From contig OV121090.1 of NCBI GenBank assembly GCA_921293015.1, positions 35,003,082 to 35,067,081 of the forward strand: 64,000 nt of DNA, given 5' to 3'. The position numbers and the translations under genes are program-made. Shown here piece by piece: positions 12,151 through 22,750 of the stretch (the stretch's first letter is position 1; every line of letters starts with the position of its first letter). Below the pieces are notes generated by a model. That model ran no database searches. It worked only from the letters and a program-made list of their open reading frames with translations, and had not been told where the DNA came from. The stretch comes from Phorcus lineatus. Lineage: Eukaryota > Mollusca > Gastropoda > Trochida > Trochidae.

Positions 12151-13720
12151 TATAACAATCTGAATAAGTGCCTAGGTAGAAATATCAATTTACAGAGAGA
12201 TTAACAAAAAAATAAAGGATAGTAATTCCACAGAGTGTGCTTTTAGTTAATTTAAATCCCTTTTGAATTTGATTTTAGAACAGTGATTATTAGCTAAATT
12301 GATATTGACAAAGTGAAAATGTGGTTCTAAAAAATTGAACAACATATATTTCCATGCTATTAACCTTTCAAATATTGTCATGCTTCAAGGATATAAGATG
12401 ATAACAAATATTTTTTAAACAACTCACAACAAGTTACTAATCAGTAGATTAACACAAAAAGGATTTGATCTATTTGAACAATTTGGTACATCTGTTATAG
12501 GTATTTGTAGAAGGCACTAACTTCTAACATAAACTTGACATTATTCATGAATTATTCCTTTTGAAAAGAAATTCGAGTTAGTGAAAAGCAGAATACTGTC
12601 TCTAAAATTACCAGGCAGAGGGTTTAAATGTCAGTGTATGTATTCATGCATTGTAAAAATGTTTCAATCTTGCATTGATACAGGTCTAGTAAATTTGACA
12701 AGTTCACCAATCAGAATCAAGGATTCAGCACTGTCATGGTAGATTTTCTTTTGAACCTAGGCTTTCATAAAATGAACTGGAGCCATGTTTACATAAGCTT
12801 TACAGTTTTTCATCAATTCTATTCCCTTTCTCTAAAAAAAATACATTTAAACCGTTGGTAGCACTAACCAATTTACATTCCAAAAGGTAAAAATCAATGG
12901 GACATCATATGTTTCCAAAATTTCAGTTTAAAAATTGACAAAGAAGGAACACTTTTTTTAAAAGAAATACAGATTGAGGTTATTTCAGCATTGTTTGATT
13001 GAAGACTTAGCTTTCAGTATCCAGTTTCATGAGGCACTGTATACAATAAAATGGTTATAGGGTGACAGTAGATCATTACAGAAGATACACTTGAAGGAAC
13101 AGTATCTTGTTTCTTTTATAACCAAACTTGATTTCATGAAAACAAAAATAAATGTTACCAATGGCAAGGTTATCAAAATAAGCATTTCTCAAACTAACGT
13201 AACATATTCCATTAAGCTAAGCAAATCCATTTTCCTATTTTAAATGATTTAAAGCTGTTCACATCAAAATGGCCGCCAGTAGTTCTTACTTGATACTGTC
13301 TTCTAAGACTACGAAAAGGCGGATAATAAGGTGTTTGACCCTATGAAAATAATGCATTTGACATAAAAACAAATTAATTGAGCAAAATTTGAAGAAATAA
13401 AAGTTACAATATGCTACTACCGCTTTAAGGATTCATAGACAAGACCAACAGAAGGTTGTAATAAGTAAGAGAGAAAAATCTGTCATCAACACATAGAGTT
13501 ATCTGCATGGGGCATGGGAGGAGCAGAATTATGTAGTTACATTCATGTGTACAGGGGTTAGACCCACTTCTTTACATTTTTAGTCCATATCTTTCATGTA
13601 CAAACTGATGTTCAGCTGCAGCAATACTTGAAAAAATCTTGCCACCCATAAAGATGGAAGAAATGTAGAAGGCATGGCTAAACCAGAGGAGCCATGCAAA
13701 GATGCAGGACAGTTTCAAAC
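12151..13720. other. No feature identified
   Basis: AT-rich sequence with no coding frame. AATGGCCGCCAG near 13268 resembles words seen in MITE remnants elsewhere, but no ends could be defined. Confidence 0.4.
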
Positions 13721-14200
13721 ATTAAAGAGCCATTCCGTGATTTTCATAACATAGTATTTACCTTTGAAACAAACCTAAATGTCATATGTGGTGATATAAA
13801 TCAAAACATCTTAACTTTTCACGTCCAAAAGACATATATATGACAAATACTGGTTTTCCATGAAAATCTAAAAACAGCCTTATAAATGCACAGAGGTGTA
13901 GATATCACATCCAATATACATGGATACTAGTTATATAACCTAACAAACACTATCAGCTCCTAACTACCCTCCTGGATGTTTTAAATAAGTCTCCAAAATT
14001 ACGTTTGACTTTTTGACGCGCGCCTCTGTCCGGTTTTCGATCATAATTGCGACGTTCTTCCTTCATATTGTCACTGTAGAAAACCAGCAAGCTTTAAAAT
14101 GTGTCTTTTTATGTAACAGTCGATACTTCGCGATCAAATGACACCATTGATAAAGTTATAGGCATATATGACTCCAACAACTCACGGAGCGGCTCTAATT
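13721..14200. mobile_element. MITE family M, copy 1 (about 480 bp)
   Basis: The left end ATTAAAGAGCCATTCCGTGA and the inverted right end AATTAGAGCCGCTCCGTGAG form imperfect terminal inverted repeats. The interior has no coding frame. Interior and right-end sequence recurs at 21625-21707 and 34600-34918, and the terminal repeats recur almost alone in a 76-bp version at 58275-58350. This is a non-autonomous DNA element. The transposase superfamily cannot be assigned because the target duplication is unclear. Confidence 0.75.
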
Positions 14201-15884
14201 TTAAAGAGGCATGCTTTCTAGGGGGAAAAAAGAGATGGCACAATATGAAAATTTAGTTTTTGTATCCTCTAATATACTGCAATAGCTTTATTATAAATGG
14301 CAAATTTGAAAAAAATAGGGTATGCCAAAATCTTGCTATTTCCCCTTAAATATAGATTTACTGAATCAGTCGAACATCAGAAACTATTATACAGCCATGC
14401 ATGATATTGCTTCTCATGGCTTGTGTAAGATTATTATGTATTGAATGCACGGTTCAGATGTTCTGAAGATTCTTGCTCTTGCACTAAGCAGATGAAGTCT
14501 CCATACTTCAGGATACAGTTATCTTGGATTGAGAAATCATTAAATGATAAAAAAACCTTTTCAAATATTGCTATCTTTGCCATATAGATAACCTAGTTTT
14601 TTTCTTTATCATTGTTTTTATGTTAGTAATTCAAAAAAATATAATCAGTATTGCAACTTCCTGCCCTTTGCCTATAGAGATTAACCTTTTTAATCTTTTC
14701 ATTTGCCTCTGATAAAAATCAAGTATGCACTTCCTATTGGCCTGATTAGTCCTATATAAAAGGTATAAAAATAGGAAGTTATTTTTTGATAAAATCTGTG
14801 ACGTTTTAAAGTATTTTTGTGTTGAATGAAGCTTGAGCATTAATAACTTTCATGCATGCTTCATTGCTATTGCACTCTCTGCAGGGTTATAAGTACAATT
14901 TCTCTTTATTGGGACAATATAAAGTACAGTGAGGTGCTCGAAGTCTGAGATGATTTGGAAGAAAAAACCTAGGAGCATTTAAAAAATAGCTGCTGTCTAT
15001 CTGGTTAGCATTAGATTGTTGAGAGGAAGGGAAAGACAATTGTGGTTTTATTTAAATTATTTGTGACTTTGGCTTCAGACCTGGCAGTTTCAAAAATAAA
15101 CTTCCTTTAAATAAAACATTCATTTCAAGAGAATGTAAGAGTTTTGTTGAATCATCACAAACAGAATTTCTTTTTGAGGTCAAGCAGTTGATTGTAAGAA
15201 ATTGATGTTTAAACATTTCATTTTTCTAATTCTATGATTTTATTAATTTCATATGTTGGGAAGCTGACATTATTTAAAACCTTAGTGCTAAAATTTCAAT
15301 CAAGTTAAGAACCTGTTTGCAAGTGAGTGAATAGGGTTTTACATGCTGTTGGCAATATTTCAAATTTGTAACTTTTGAGGAGCATTCTGCATAACCAATA
15401 TTGCAGATGTATGTTTTGATAAGTACTTATCCTTATTTCTGCCATTTCCTAATCACTTGAACTGCCTTTGAAAAGTTAACTCTACGATTTGATCAATAAC
15501 ACTGCAAAGACAAAATCTGTTCAAATCCAGGACATTTTGCAGTTTATAAATAAATGTTAAAGCTTATTAAAGACAGTTTTCTCTGCAGAGACAAGTACTT
15601 GGTGTTTGAAGTCTTTATGCAGCCAAATATGTGGTCAAAGTAATTACGGAAATTATTCAAATTGAAAGTTGGATATTGAGTTGGTGATATCCCCTGTAAT
15701 AGAATCTCTGCAGAATGGCTTCTTATATTGTAATGGAGGAGACATGATCCTCAGGCCAACTGTTGACATCACACAGCTTATTTATTTCTTCTCAATTCTT
15801 CTTTTGAAAAGTGAAAAAGTCAAATGACACCAAAACATCATTTCCAGTCAGAATGTTGAAATATGATACAAAGAAGTTTACTAA
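14201..15884. other. No feature identified
   Basis: AT-rich DNA; no coding frame, RNA gene or repeat structure seen. Confidence 0.45.
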
Positions 15885-16625
15885 ACACAGATTCAGAGAG
15901 ATTGTGTTTTACATAGTAGTTCTGTGTGAGAATTACTGTCCCCTTACCTTAAGTTCCTAATTAGGTATTCACTATAACTGGACAACCACGTTGGAAAACT
16001 GAATTCTAATCCAGTGAAATGTACCATATACTGATCCAGAGAGGTTTTGAACATTATACCTGTTTGTTCTGTGTGAGGACCCCTGTTCCCTTACCTTAAG
16101 ATCTTTAATACAGCCATTTTGGATAACAGGAGAACTGTCTTTGAATGCTGAATTCTATTCCAAAGAAGTGAATGACACCCAGATCCAGAGAGGTTGTTAC
16201 ACCTGCTAGTTATGTGTAGAAACCACTGTTCCCTTATCTTAAAATCCTAATTCAGCCATGCACTGTGACAGGGTAACCATCATGGAATGCTAAACCTGTA
16301 TTTTTGAAACTCTCTTAGCATTAAGATAGTGGAAAGTACCATACATTAACGTTGGCTTATGACTGTCATAGCACTAAGAGAGCTTCAAAAGTCTTGGCTC
16401 TATTTCTCATCTACTGGAATCTACAATATACACATATCCAGAGAGATAGTGTATGTTACATCTGCTTGTTCTGTGTAGAAACCACCATTCACTTACCTTA
16501 AAGTCCTAATTCAGCCATGCCTTATAACAGGGTAACCATTTTGTAATGCAGAATTACAATCATAAGGAGCATACATACACTGATCCAGGGAGGTTGTGTG
16601 CCTTATACCTACTAGTTCAATGCTG
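15885..16625. repeat. Diverged tandem repeat, unit about 146 bp
   Basis: Four units and a partial fifth share a core of the type TTCTGTGTGAGAA...CCCTTACCTTAAG...ATCCAGAGAGGTT. Core starts fall at 15921, 16068, 16211 and 16470. The first spacings are 147 and 143 bp; the last is 259 bp because a MITE lies between. Units differ at many positions, so the array is old. Confidence 0.75.
16301..16390. mobile_element. Short palindromic MITE, family P copy 2, nested in a tandem repeat
   Basis: A 90-bp element whose left end TTTTTGAAACTCTCTTAG is the near inverse of the right end CTAAGAGAGCTTCAAAA. The central words (ACGTTGGCTTATGACTGTCA) match the copy at 8579-8662. It interrupts one unit of the surrounding 146-bp array, and removing it restores the array period. 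Confidence 0.75.
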
Positions 16626-17399
16626 TGCAACTTTATCAATGGAGGGAGTCTTGAAGAAAGCTGTTGCCAATCTACAGTCATTGTATTGTATCAGTAACAT
16701 TTGTTTTTAAATACATATTGATCATATGTAACTTAATACTCAAGCTAATGGCATGTTTGGGTAATCATTTTTTCTCGACATATTTGATAATCTGAACTTG
16801 CATGCTGTAGTTGGTACAATTCATTCATTGTAGTTCTTTTTGATTAGGTGTATATCATATCTTACTTCTGTAGAAACTTGATGTGCTTATGTTTGTCAGA
16901 TTTTGTGTTATTGATATAGATTGTTACTTTTATATTTTCACTGAAAATTCAACCTGCTATTCATTTAGTTTGTCCTAATTGATGTGAACATCAATGAAAT
17001 TAGATTTCCTGTTTTGCTTAGATAAGAGTGACCTTGCAAGAGATTGAACCTTTTGAAAACACAATACTCATATGAAGGCCAAATCTTGTAACAAGTGCTG
17101 AATTTAAAAAGTGTTTTAAAAGTTATAAACATTTATCTATATAGAAACTTTATTATGATATATGTATAATACATTTTTAATTAATCACTTAACATACTAG
17201 TTTATGCATCAGTATCTTACATTTTAAGATCTTATTTAGTCTAGCTGATATTGACGAGAAAATTCTATTACCATTCCAAATAGAAATTAAGAATTATTTT
17301 CAGATATTGGACCTACACCAATTTTTAAAAAATCAAATATGATAATCCTTACCTCAGTTATCAGGTTTCAAATGCTGCTTATGATATCATATGCAACTA
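16626..17399. other. No gene seen; possible 3' UTR of a minus-strand transcript
   Basis: AT-rich. If 17400-17537 is a terminal coding exon, this stretch would carry its 3' untranslated region. AATAAA occurs on the minus strand at 17149-17154, about 250 bases after the stop. Confidence 0.3.
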
Positions 17400-17537
17400 T
17401 TACCGGTTCTTGAGTTCTCCTAGATCATGTTGTTCTAATCTCTCCAAGATTACCTGTTGACTTGCAGAGTTCAATTCCAACATTCTACCTGCATCAGCAC
17501 TTTTAGCTGCATGTATTCTGGGGTGTCCATATCTTAT
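17400..17537 (-). CDS. Candidate terminal exon of an unrecognised minus-strand gene
   Basis: On the minus strand an acceptor-like ...gcttgatctcag precedes 45 open codons and a TAA stop (17400-17402). The frame starts in phase 0 and so could follow the candidate exon at 31864-31952, which ends in phase 0. The peptide begins IRYGHPRIHAAKSADAG and ends in a charged, leucine-rich, helix-like tail (QQVILERLEQHDLGELKNR). The pyrimidine tract is only moderate. An AATAAA lies about 250 bases downstream. I recognise no family. A fragment of a transposon protein or a chance open segment are the alternatives; 45 codons open in one of three frames is not rare enough to settle it. Confidence 0.35.
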   Translation of the reverse strand: MRYGHPRIHAAKSADAGRMLELNSASQQVILERLEQHDLGELKNR

Positions 17538-18698
17538 CTGAGATCAAGCCGTCATTAAAAATTCTGTCTTTCTCAAGCTGTTCATTTTTCACACTTTCTT
17601 ATCTACTTCTTCTTTGAACATCAGTGTCACAACATACATGTTTTGAATTATGAAGTGTTGAAAAGATGCGTAATTTGATTTTTATTTGAATATGTGTAAA
17701 ACAAGACTTCAATATTATTTGTAGATCTATAAAACACAATTCAATGAGCATAACCTGTTTCCCCTCACCCATAGCAAAAGTCAAACATTATCAGAAGACA
17801 GCTTAGTTTAGTCTCCCTCACCAGGTGATGACCACATGAATTTGTGGTCAACCAGCATTCCCACCTACTTCTCATTAATTCTGTTTCGGACAACTTCTCT
17901 TTTACCTCCTCACCTTCAAACAATTCTCGTTCTCTAACATACAGCACTCTCTCACCCCCTGCCCCCTTCCATGACGTGAGAATTAGTGCTTCTGATTATC
18001 CCCTGCTATGTCACAGTTTGGTTCATATAAACTGCTGTGTGTCTTTCCGTCTCAGCATCTGTTTGTCTGACTGTTAAACATCTTGGAGCAAAACTTGAAA
18101 TCTATATGACCTTGAATTTTCATCATTGGCTATGTGGTACTGGTGTATGAGGTAGGGGCTACATAAAATCCAGGGTTACTGAATTTTTCTTTAATTTGAC
18201 TTAAAATAAGCAAATTTCCTGAACTTGTTTAATTTAAAACATGTAAACTTTAAATTCGGTACTGATATTCTATTTATAACTAATTTGGTTGTGCCTTTAA
18301 AAAGTTGGTCACAAACAACTATAATCAAACTTTAACATAAGCGCCACTTATTTGTACCTAGATTCAAAACTGAAAATTAAGTATGGAGCTTCCATTGTGT
18401 TGTTCATCAGGTCTTTTAGGGGTAAGCACTCATGTGAAATTTTTCAAATTAGTTATCATTTCTTGATGGCAGTCAAACTACAGGCAGGGTCAAGTGAGCT
18501 GTGCTCACTCCTCCCTTGATTCAGCAAGTGTTACAAAGCAACCCCAGCATGCTTCTTCTAGACAAGTACCATTTTAGCTTCACTGCCTGACAAGCATTTT
18601 TATCATCCAGTGCCTATTGACAACCTGTGGATCTAGGCACAAGACCCCTGTTTGAACTCAGCCATGCTGGGTAATGGCAGAGGGATTGTCTCCCCCTG
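17538..18698. other. No gene seen
   Basis: Unique-looking sequence, with pyrimidine-rich runs at 17860-18070. A segment at 18620-18665 (GACCCCTGTTTGAACTC) faintly resembles a tRNA B box but has no companion A box. Confidence 0.35.
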
Positions 18699-18996
18699 AA
18701 TGCGGTAAGTATATCTGGTTCCACTTATCTCTTCAGATGATGTCAGCAGGGTACCCTTGAACATTGTCTTCACACAACACTAATATGTGAGAGAATATAT
18801 CTTCAAGACAGGTGTCAGAACTGTTAAACCCTAATTGAATTTTATAGAATGCGGTAAGTATATCTGGTTCCACTTATCTCTTCAGATGATGTCAGCAGGG
18901 TACCCTTGAACATTGTCTTCACACAACACTAATATGTGAGAGAATATATCTTCAAGACAGGTGTCAGAACTGTTAAACCCTAATTGAATTTTATAG
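18699..18996. repeat. Perfect 149-bp tandem duplication
   Basis: Bases 18699-18847 and 18848-18996 are identical over all 149 positions as read by eye. The unit starts AATGCGGTAAGTATATCTGG and ends TTGAATTTTATAG. Each copy carries an ideal plus-strand splice-donor word, GCG|GTAAGTAT, but the sequence upstream has no open frame. Zero divergence means either a very recent duplication or an assembly artefact. Confidence 0.95.
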
Positions 18997-19419
18997 TTTG
19001 CAAATGATTCATGAATCGTTCAAGTATCTTACTTTTTGCCATCTTCAGGAAAATACAAGAGATTTATCTGATCCTTGTTTGTAATTGAAATTGATTTGGA
19101 ATTTGAAATGAAAAAAGTACATAACCCTCCTGGGCATGCCCTAATGAATTTTTCCAAGTTTAGTGATGCAATTGCCAAAGACATTAATGGAAAATGAAAA
19201 AGAATTATGAAATAAAGAAGGATAATAAAACAGAAAAAGAAGTATTTCGTCCTAATTAAGAGATTTTTATAAAGCCAATCAATAACTCAGTGACCATAAA
19301 TGAAAAATGTTGCTTTAAAGAAAAATATGAATCTCACAAACCCGTCTCTAGGTGGCTAGTTAGAATGTTCATATTTTTGCTTTGTACATGATTAGTCTCC
19401 TTTTATGACAATTTGACGA

Positions 19420-19740
19420 TTTCGCTCTTGTTGTGGTGCTCCGTGTGTCCGTCCATCCATGAGTCCGTAATCACTTCTAAAGCATTACTAGAAAATATGT
19501 GACTTGACAACTCTGGATTTGGAATGAATGTTACCTTTGCGATGTTGATATGCATTTTAGTGGCTAAAACTCTGGGGTACCAAAATATTTGAAGTTTTTA
19601 CCAACAGTGGCAAAATTTCTTGACTTCATTTCTTTTCTTGAGCAATACTTGAAACTTTTCAGACTTTCAAACTTCAATTTGGTATGAATATTACCAATGG
19701 GGCTACAGTGTGCCTTTAAGTGTGTCTTGTTTCCAAAGTA
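19420..19740 (+). repeat. Dispersed repeat remnant with GTCCGTCCATCC motif
   Basis: The opening CGCTCTTGTTGTGGTGCTCC-type text followed by GTGTGTCCGTCCATCC, then ACTTGAAAC / TTTGGTATGAATATTACC phrases, resembles a dispersed family also hinted at near 25100 and 48070. Boundaries cannot be set. Confidence 0.35.
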
Positions 19741-21624
19741 TATATTTATGACTTAATGGCAGTAAGGTACACAATGAAAGTTCTACCCTGAAAAAGAATA
19801 CAAATTTGATATGATGTTAATCATGTGTTTACCTTTAACTCTCCAAACATGAATATCTTCCTCCTTTGAATATGTAATCTACAACTAATGATATGATTGA
19901 CTATGATATCAAATCATTGTTACAAGGTGGTCAAACTACAGGTTGGAGTATCAAGTCATCGTGTTGTTCTGTATTGACCACAGGAGTAAGTTTCTGTACA
20001 GTATACTGTATTTGCAGTATTGAAACAGAGATTCTGTAACAATCAGAATTCAGAATAGGAGCAAAAGGACATTCAGTCTATCACTACTAAACTTTCACAG
20101 TTTTCATCCACTAAAATTATGGATTTTATGGAATAAACAATGATTTTTTTATATAGATGCTAAAGCGATGAATGCTAGAGTTTTAGATATAGGCAATGTA
20201 ATACTTTTTTGGACATTTATTTCATCAAATTTTCCCAATAAATATTTGTTTCATCCAAATGTAATATCTTCGGAGAGTCAAACATCTAACAACCTGATTA
20301 TCCTTAGTCATATAATGAATAATCACATATCAACTGAAACTGCATGCATCCATTTTAGTTAGAATGTCTTATAATGATATTTATTTAGGAAAATTTATTC
20401 ATGTAGCTTAACGGAGTCGTTTTATTGATTAAAAAAGATGGTCTTGCAAATGACAACATTTGTTTTACAGTTCATGAGATACCTCTTTTCCCTAAAAATG
20501 TGCCACAGCGCCTTGGAGTTTTAGCATTTCGTCAAGGTTGAACACAGGATTTATTAGCCCTGTGATAGTTTGAAGCTGATGTTTAAAGCTAAAAACATCA
20601 GGAGTAATCTGTAAGCAGCAGACAGTGAAACTATAGCTTAAAATATGCATTTTTACATTCATAATAGCTTTTTTTATGTGAAAATGACAAGATGCCACCA
20701 GCAAGAACAAACATTATTACAAGTTTCCCAAAATGGCTGCAATTATTGATTTTGTAATTTTTTTACTTCACACATTATGACTTCCATGTCTGCTAAGTTT
20801 GCTTCAAGCTGGAACGATGAACTAATGTGATAGATTGTGTTAAACCAAGGAAAAACAATGATGTGAAATGGACGATGGCGCCAAGTCTTTGACTTCATGT
20901 TAGGCACTTGACATGTAGTGTTTGCCATTAAGTAGTCAGGAATTCCTGTGCTTACTTTAGCTCCTTCATGCTGTGTTAATTATTCTCTTTAAGCACTTGC
21001 TTTAAAAATACCCGTTGTAAGGTTTTTTTAACATTTTTCTTAAGAATTTAGAATTTTATCAGTTTGTAATACGCTTAGTTTTGTTTGTAAAGATAAAAGA
21101 ACAATCTGGAATTGTCATATGTGCATGCCTGGAAAATACATGAATATTTTGTTTGAGGGTAAAAAGTGCTCGAAAGGAATTTTGTATATCCCACAGATTG
21201 TTATTAGTCCAAAATCCCATGTATAATTAACATTCTACGAATTATTGAATTATTGACTAACTTTATAAACAGTATTTATCACAAAGACAACAATCTTTAT
21301 TATATCTGTTATATTATTTCTAAAATCTCGTATTCATCCAAAAACGCAATATATATGACAATTATTACTTTTATTGACAATCAAACAACACCCTTATGCA
21401 TGTACTAAAGTTGAAGTGACACTTAACTTTTATTTTGATACTTGTTATATGACCCTGAAACTAAACTAAACCAAAATTTTATTTCATAACTGCTGAAGAT
21501 AAGTCTTAAGAATCTTGTTTGACAAATTGATGCAGGTCACTGTCCAGTTATTTATCGAATCGAGATTTGAAAACATCATTATGTTCACTCTACTGAACCA
21601 AATATCATTAAATGATACTTTTCA
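19741..21624. other. No feature confidently identified
   Basis: AT-rich DNA. On the minus strand 20767-20821 is a 55-nt open segment between an acceptor-like ...cacattag and a donor GTAAAA. At 18 codons it is indistinguishable from chance. Confidence 0.35.
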
Positions 21625-21707
21625 TAACAGGCAGTACTTCACGCCAAAGGACACCATATATCAAGTTTGGCACATGTGGCTCCAACAACTTACACAGTAT
21701 CTTTTTA
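21625..21707. mobile_element. MITE family M, right-end fragment
   Basis: ACAGGCAGTACTTCACGCC through GGCTCCAACAACTTACACAG aligns by eye with 14120-14190 of the copy at 13721-14200. It ends in a decayed terminal repeat (CACAGTATCTTTTTAA versus CACGGAGTGGCTCTTTAA). The left part of the element is not recognisable. Confidence 0.5.
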
Positions 21708-22293
21708 ATGAGAAATAGCAGTAACTGTAAAGGAGACAGATAAGAATGTAATGAAGATAGATAACTCTATCAAACTGCAAGTGATGTCAATTTTATATAA
21801 TGATTTGCAAAAGTAAAGACATTAATCATTCAAGAATTTCCTTTCACGGTAAAGCAAATTATAACATTTACATATGCATAATTTGGTTCTGTTGTTGCTT
21901 AATACAGTCTACAGGGACAGATCTGATATTTCGCAGATAGACACTGAAGAACACCTCAGTCGTTGTTTTAATAAAACCTTAACCCTGTAAGACTATCATT
22001 GAATAAGCAAACATAAACTCACAGGCAAAAGAAAGCTTTCACTTTTGTGTTTTTCATGAAAACATTAAGAGGGCTGGTACGTGTTTGATTCTAAGCAGGG
22101 AATGATAGTATTACTGCATTGTTTCCTCTACACAAAGGAACGCAGCCACACATGCAGCATTGTTGCATAATTACCCTTGTTGGAAAGAGCAGACATTCAG
22201 TGAAAAAGTATGCCAAAACTTACGCAAAAACAGACATAGGACAGACCAAGATCGGAAAGACCGAGCGTAACAACAATCAGCCAGATTCACCTC
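21708..22293. other. Flank of Tc1-like pseudogene, no separate feature
   Basis: AT-rich up to about 22080, then more GC-balanced into the pseudogene. It may include decayed 5' sequence of the same transposon, but no terminal inverted repeat was recognised. Confidence 0.35.
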
Positions 22294-22750
22294 CGAAAAC
22301 ACTTTGTAACAGCATCATCAACAGCGGCAACAGCACTTTTTCAGCTAAAGGACAACCCTTCGTCGACTTTGTTGGCTAGTATACAAGCCTACAAAGTCCC
22401 TTCCGTGGAATGGGTTTCATCCATTTACACCGTCAATGCAGATTACGATGGACACGTCCTGTACGCCAGTGGCAGCAACATGACTGGGAGAGGGTGCTGT
22501 TTACAGACGAGAGCAGGTTTTGCCTATTCAGGAACGATGGCAGTGGCCATTCAACTCACCAGATATGAACCCCATTGAACACCTTTGTGATCACCTAGAC
22601 CGCCAATTGAGACAGCTGGTGCCACCTCCAAACAACCAGCAGGAACTTGAGCAAGCTCTTTTAAAAATATAGAACAGGATCCCTGCTGACGTCATCCAAC
22701 GCCTGACGACTTCAATGAGGAGGCGTGTACTTGGTCACACTCACTACTGA
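22294..22750 (+). pseudogene. Internally deleted Tc1-like transposase
   Basis: Pieces of a Tc1/mariner superfamily transposase lie in order on the plus strand. A first frame reads RKHFVTASSTAATALFQ, like the N-terminal helix region. From 22440 a frame reads RRLRWTR-type text ending WERVLFTDESRFCLFRNDG, the block carrying the first catalytic Asp (codon 22506-22508). Then, shifted by frame, comes WPFNSPDMNPIEHL, the block carrying the final Glu (codon 22577-22579), followed by about 57 codons of C-terminal region ending VLGHTHY and a TGA at 22748-22750. The segment that should hold the middle Asp is missing, so the two blocks lie only about 70 bp apart. An in-frame stop follows LLKI. It is a dead copy. 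The full family encodes about 340 residues and moves by cut-and-paste at TA. Confidence 0.9.

Noticed and set aside
20767-20821. Minus-strand 55-nt exon-like segment
   Set aside because: Length is within chance expectation and the donor GTAAAA is weak.
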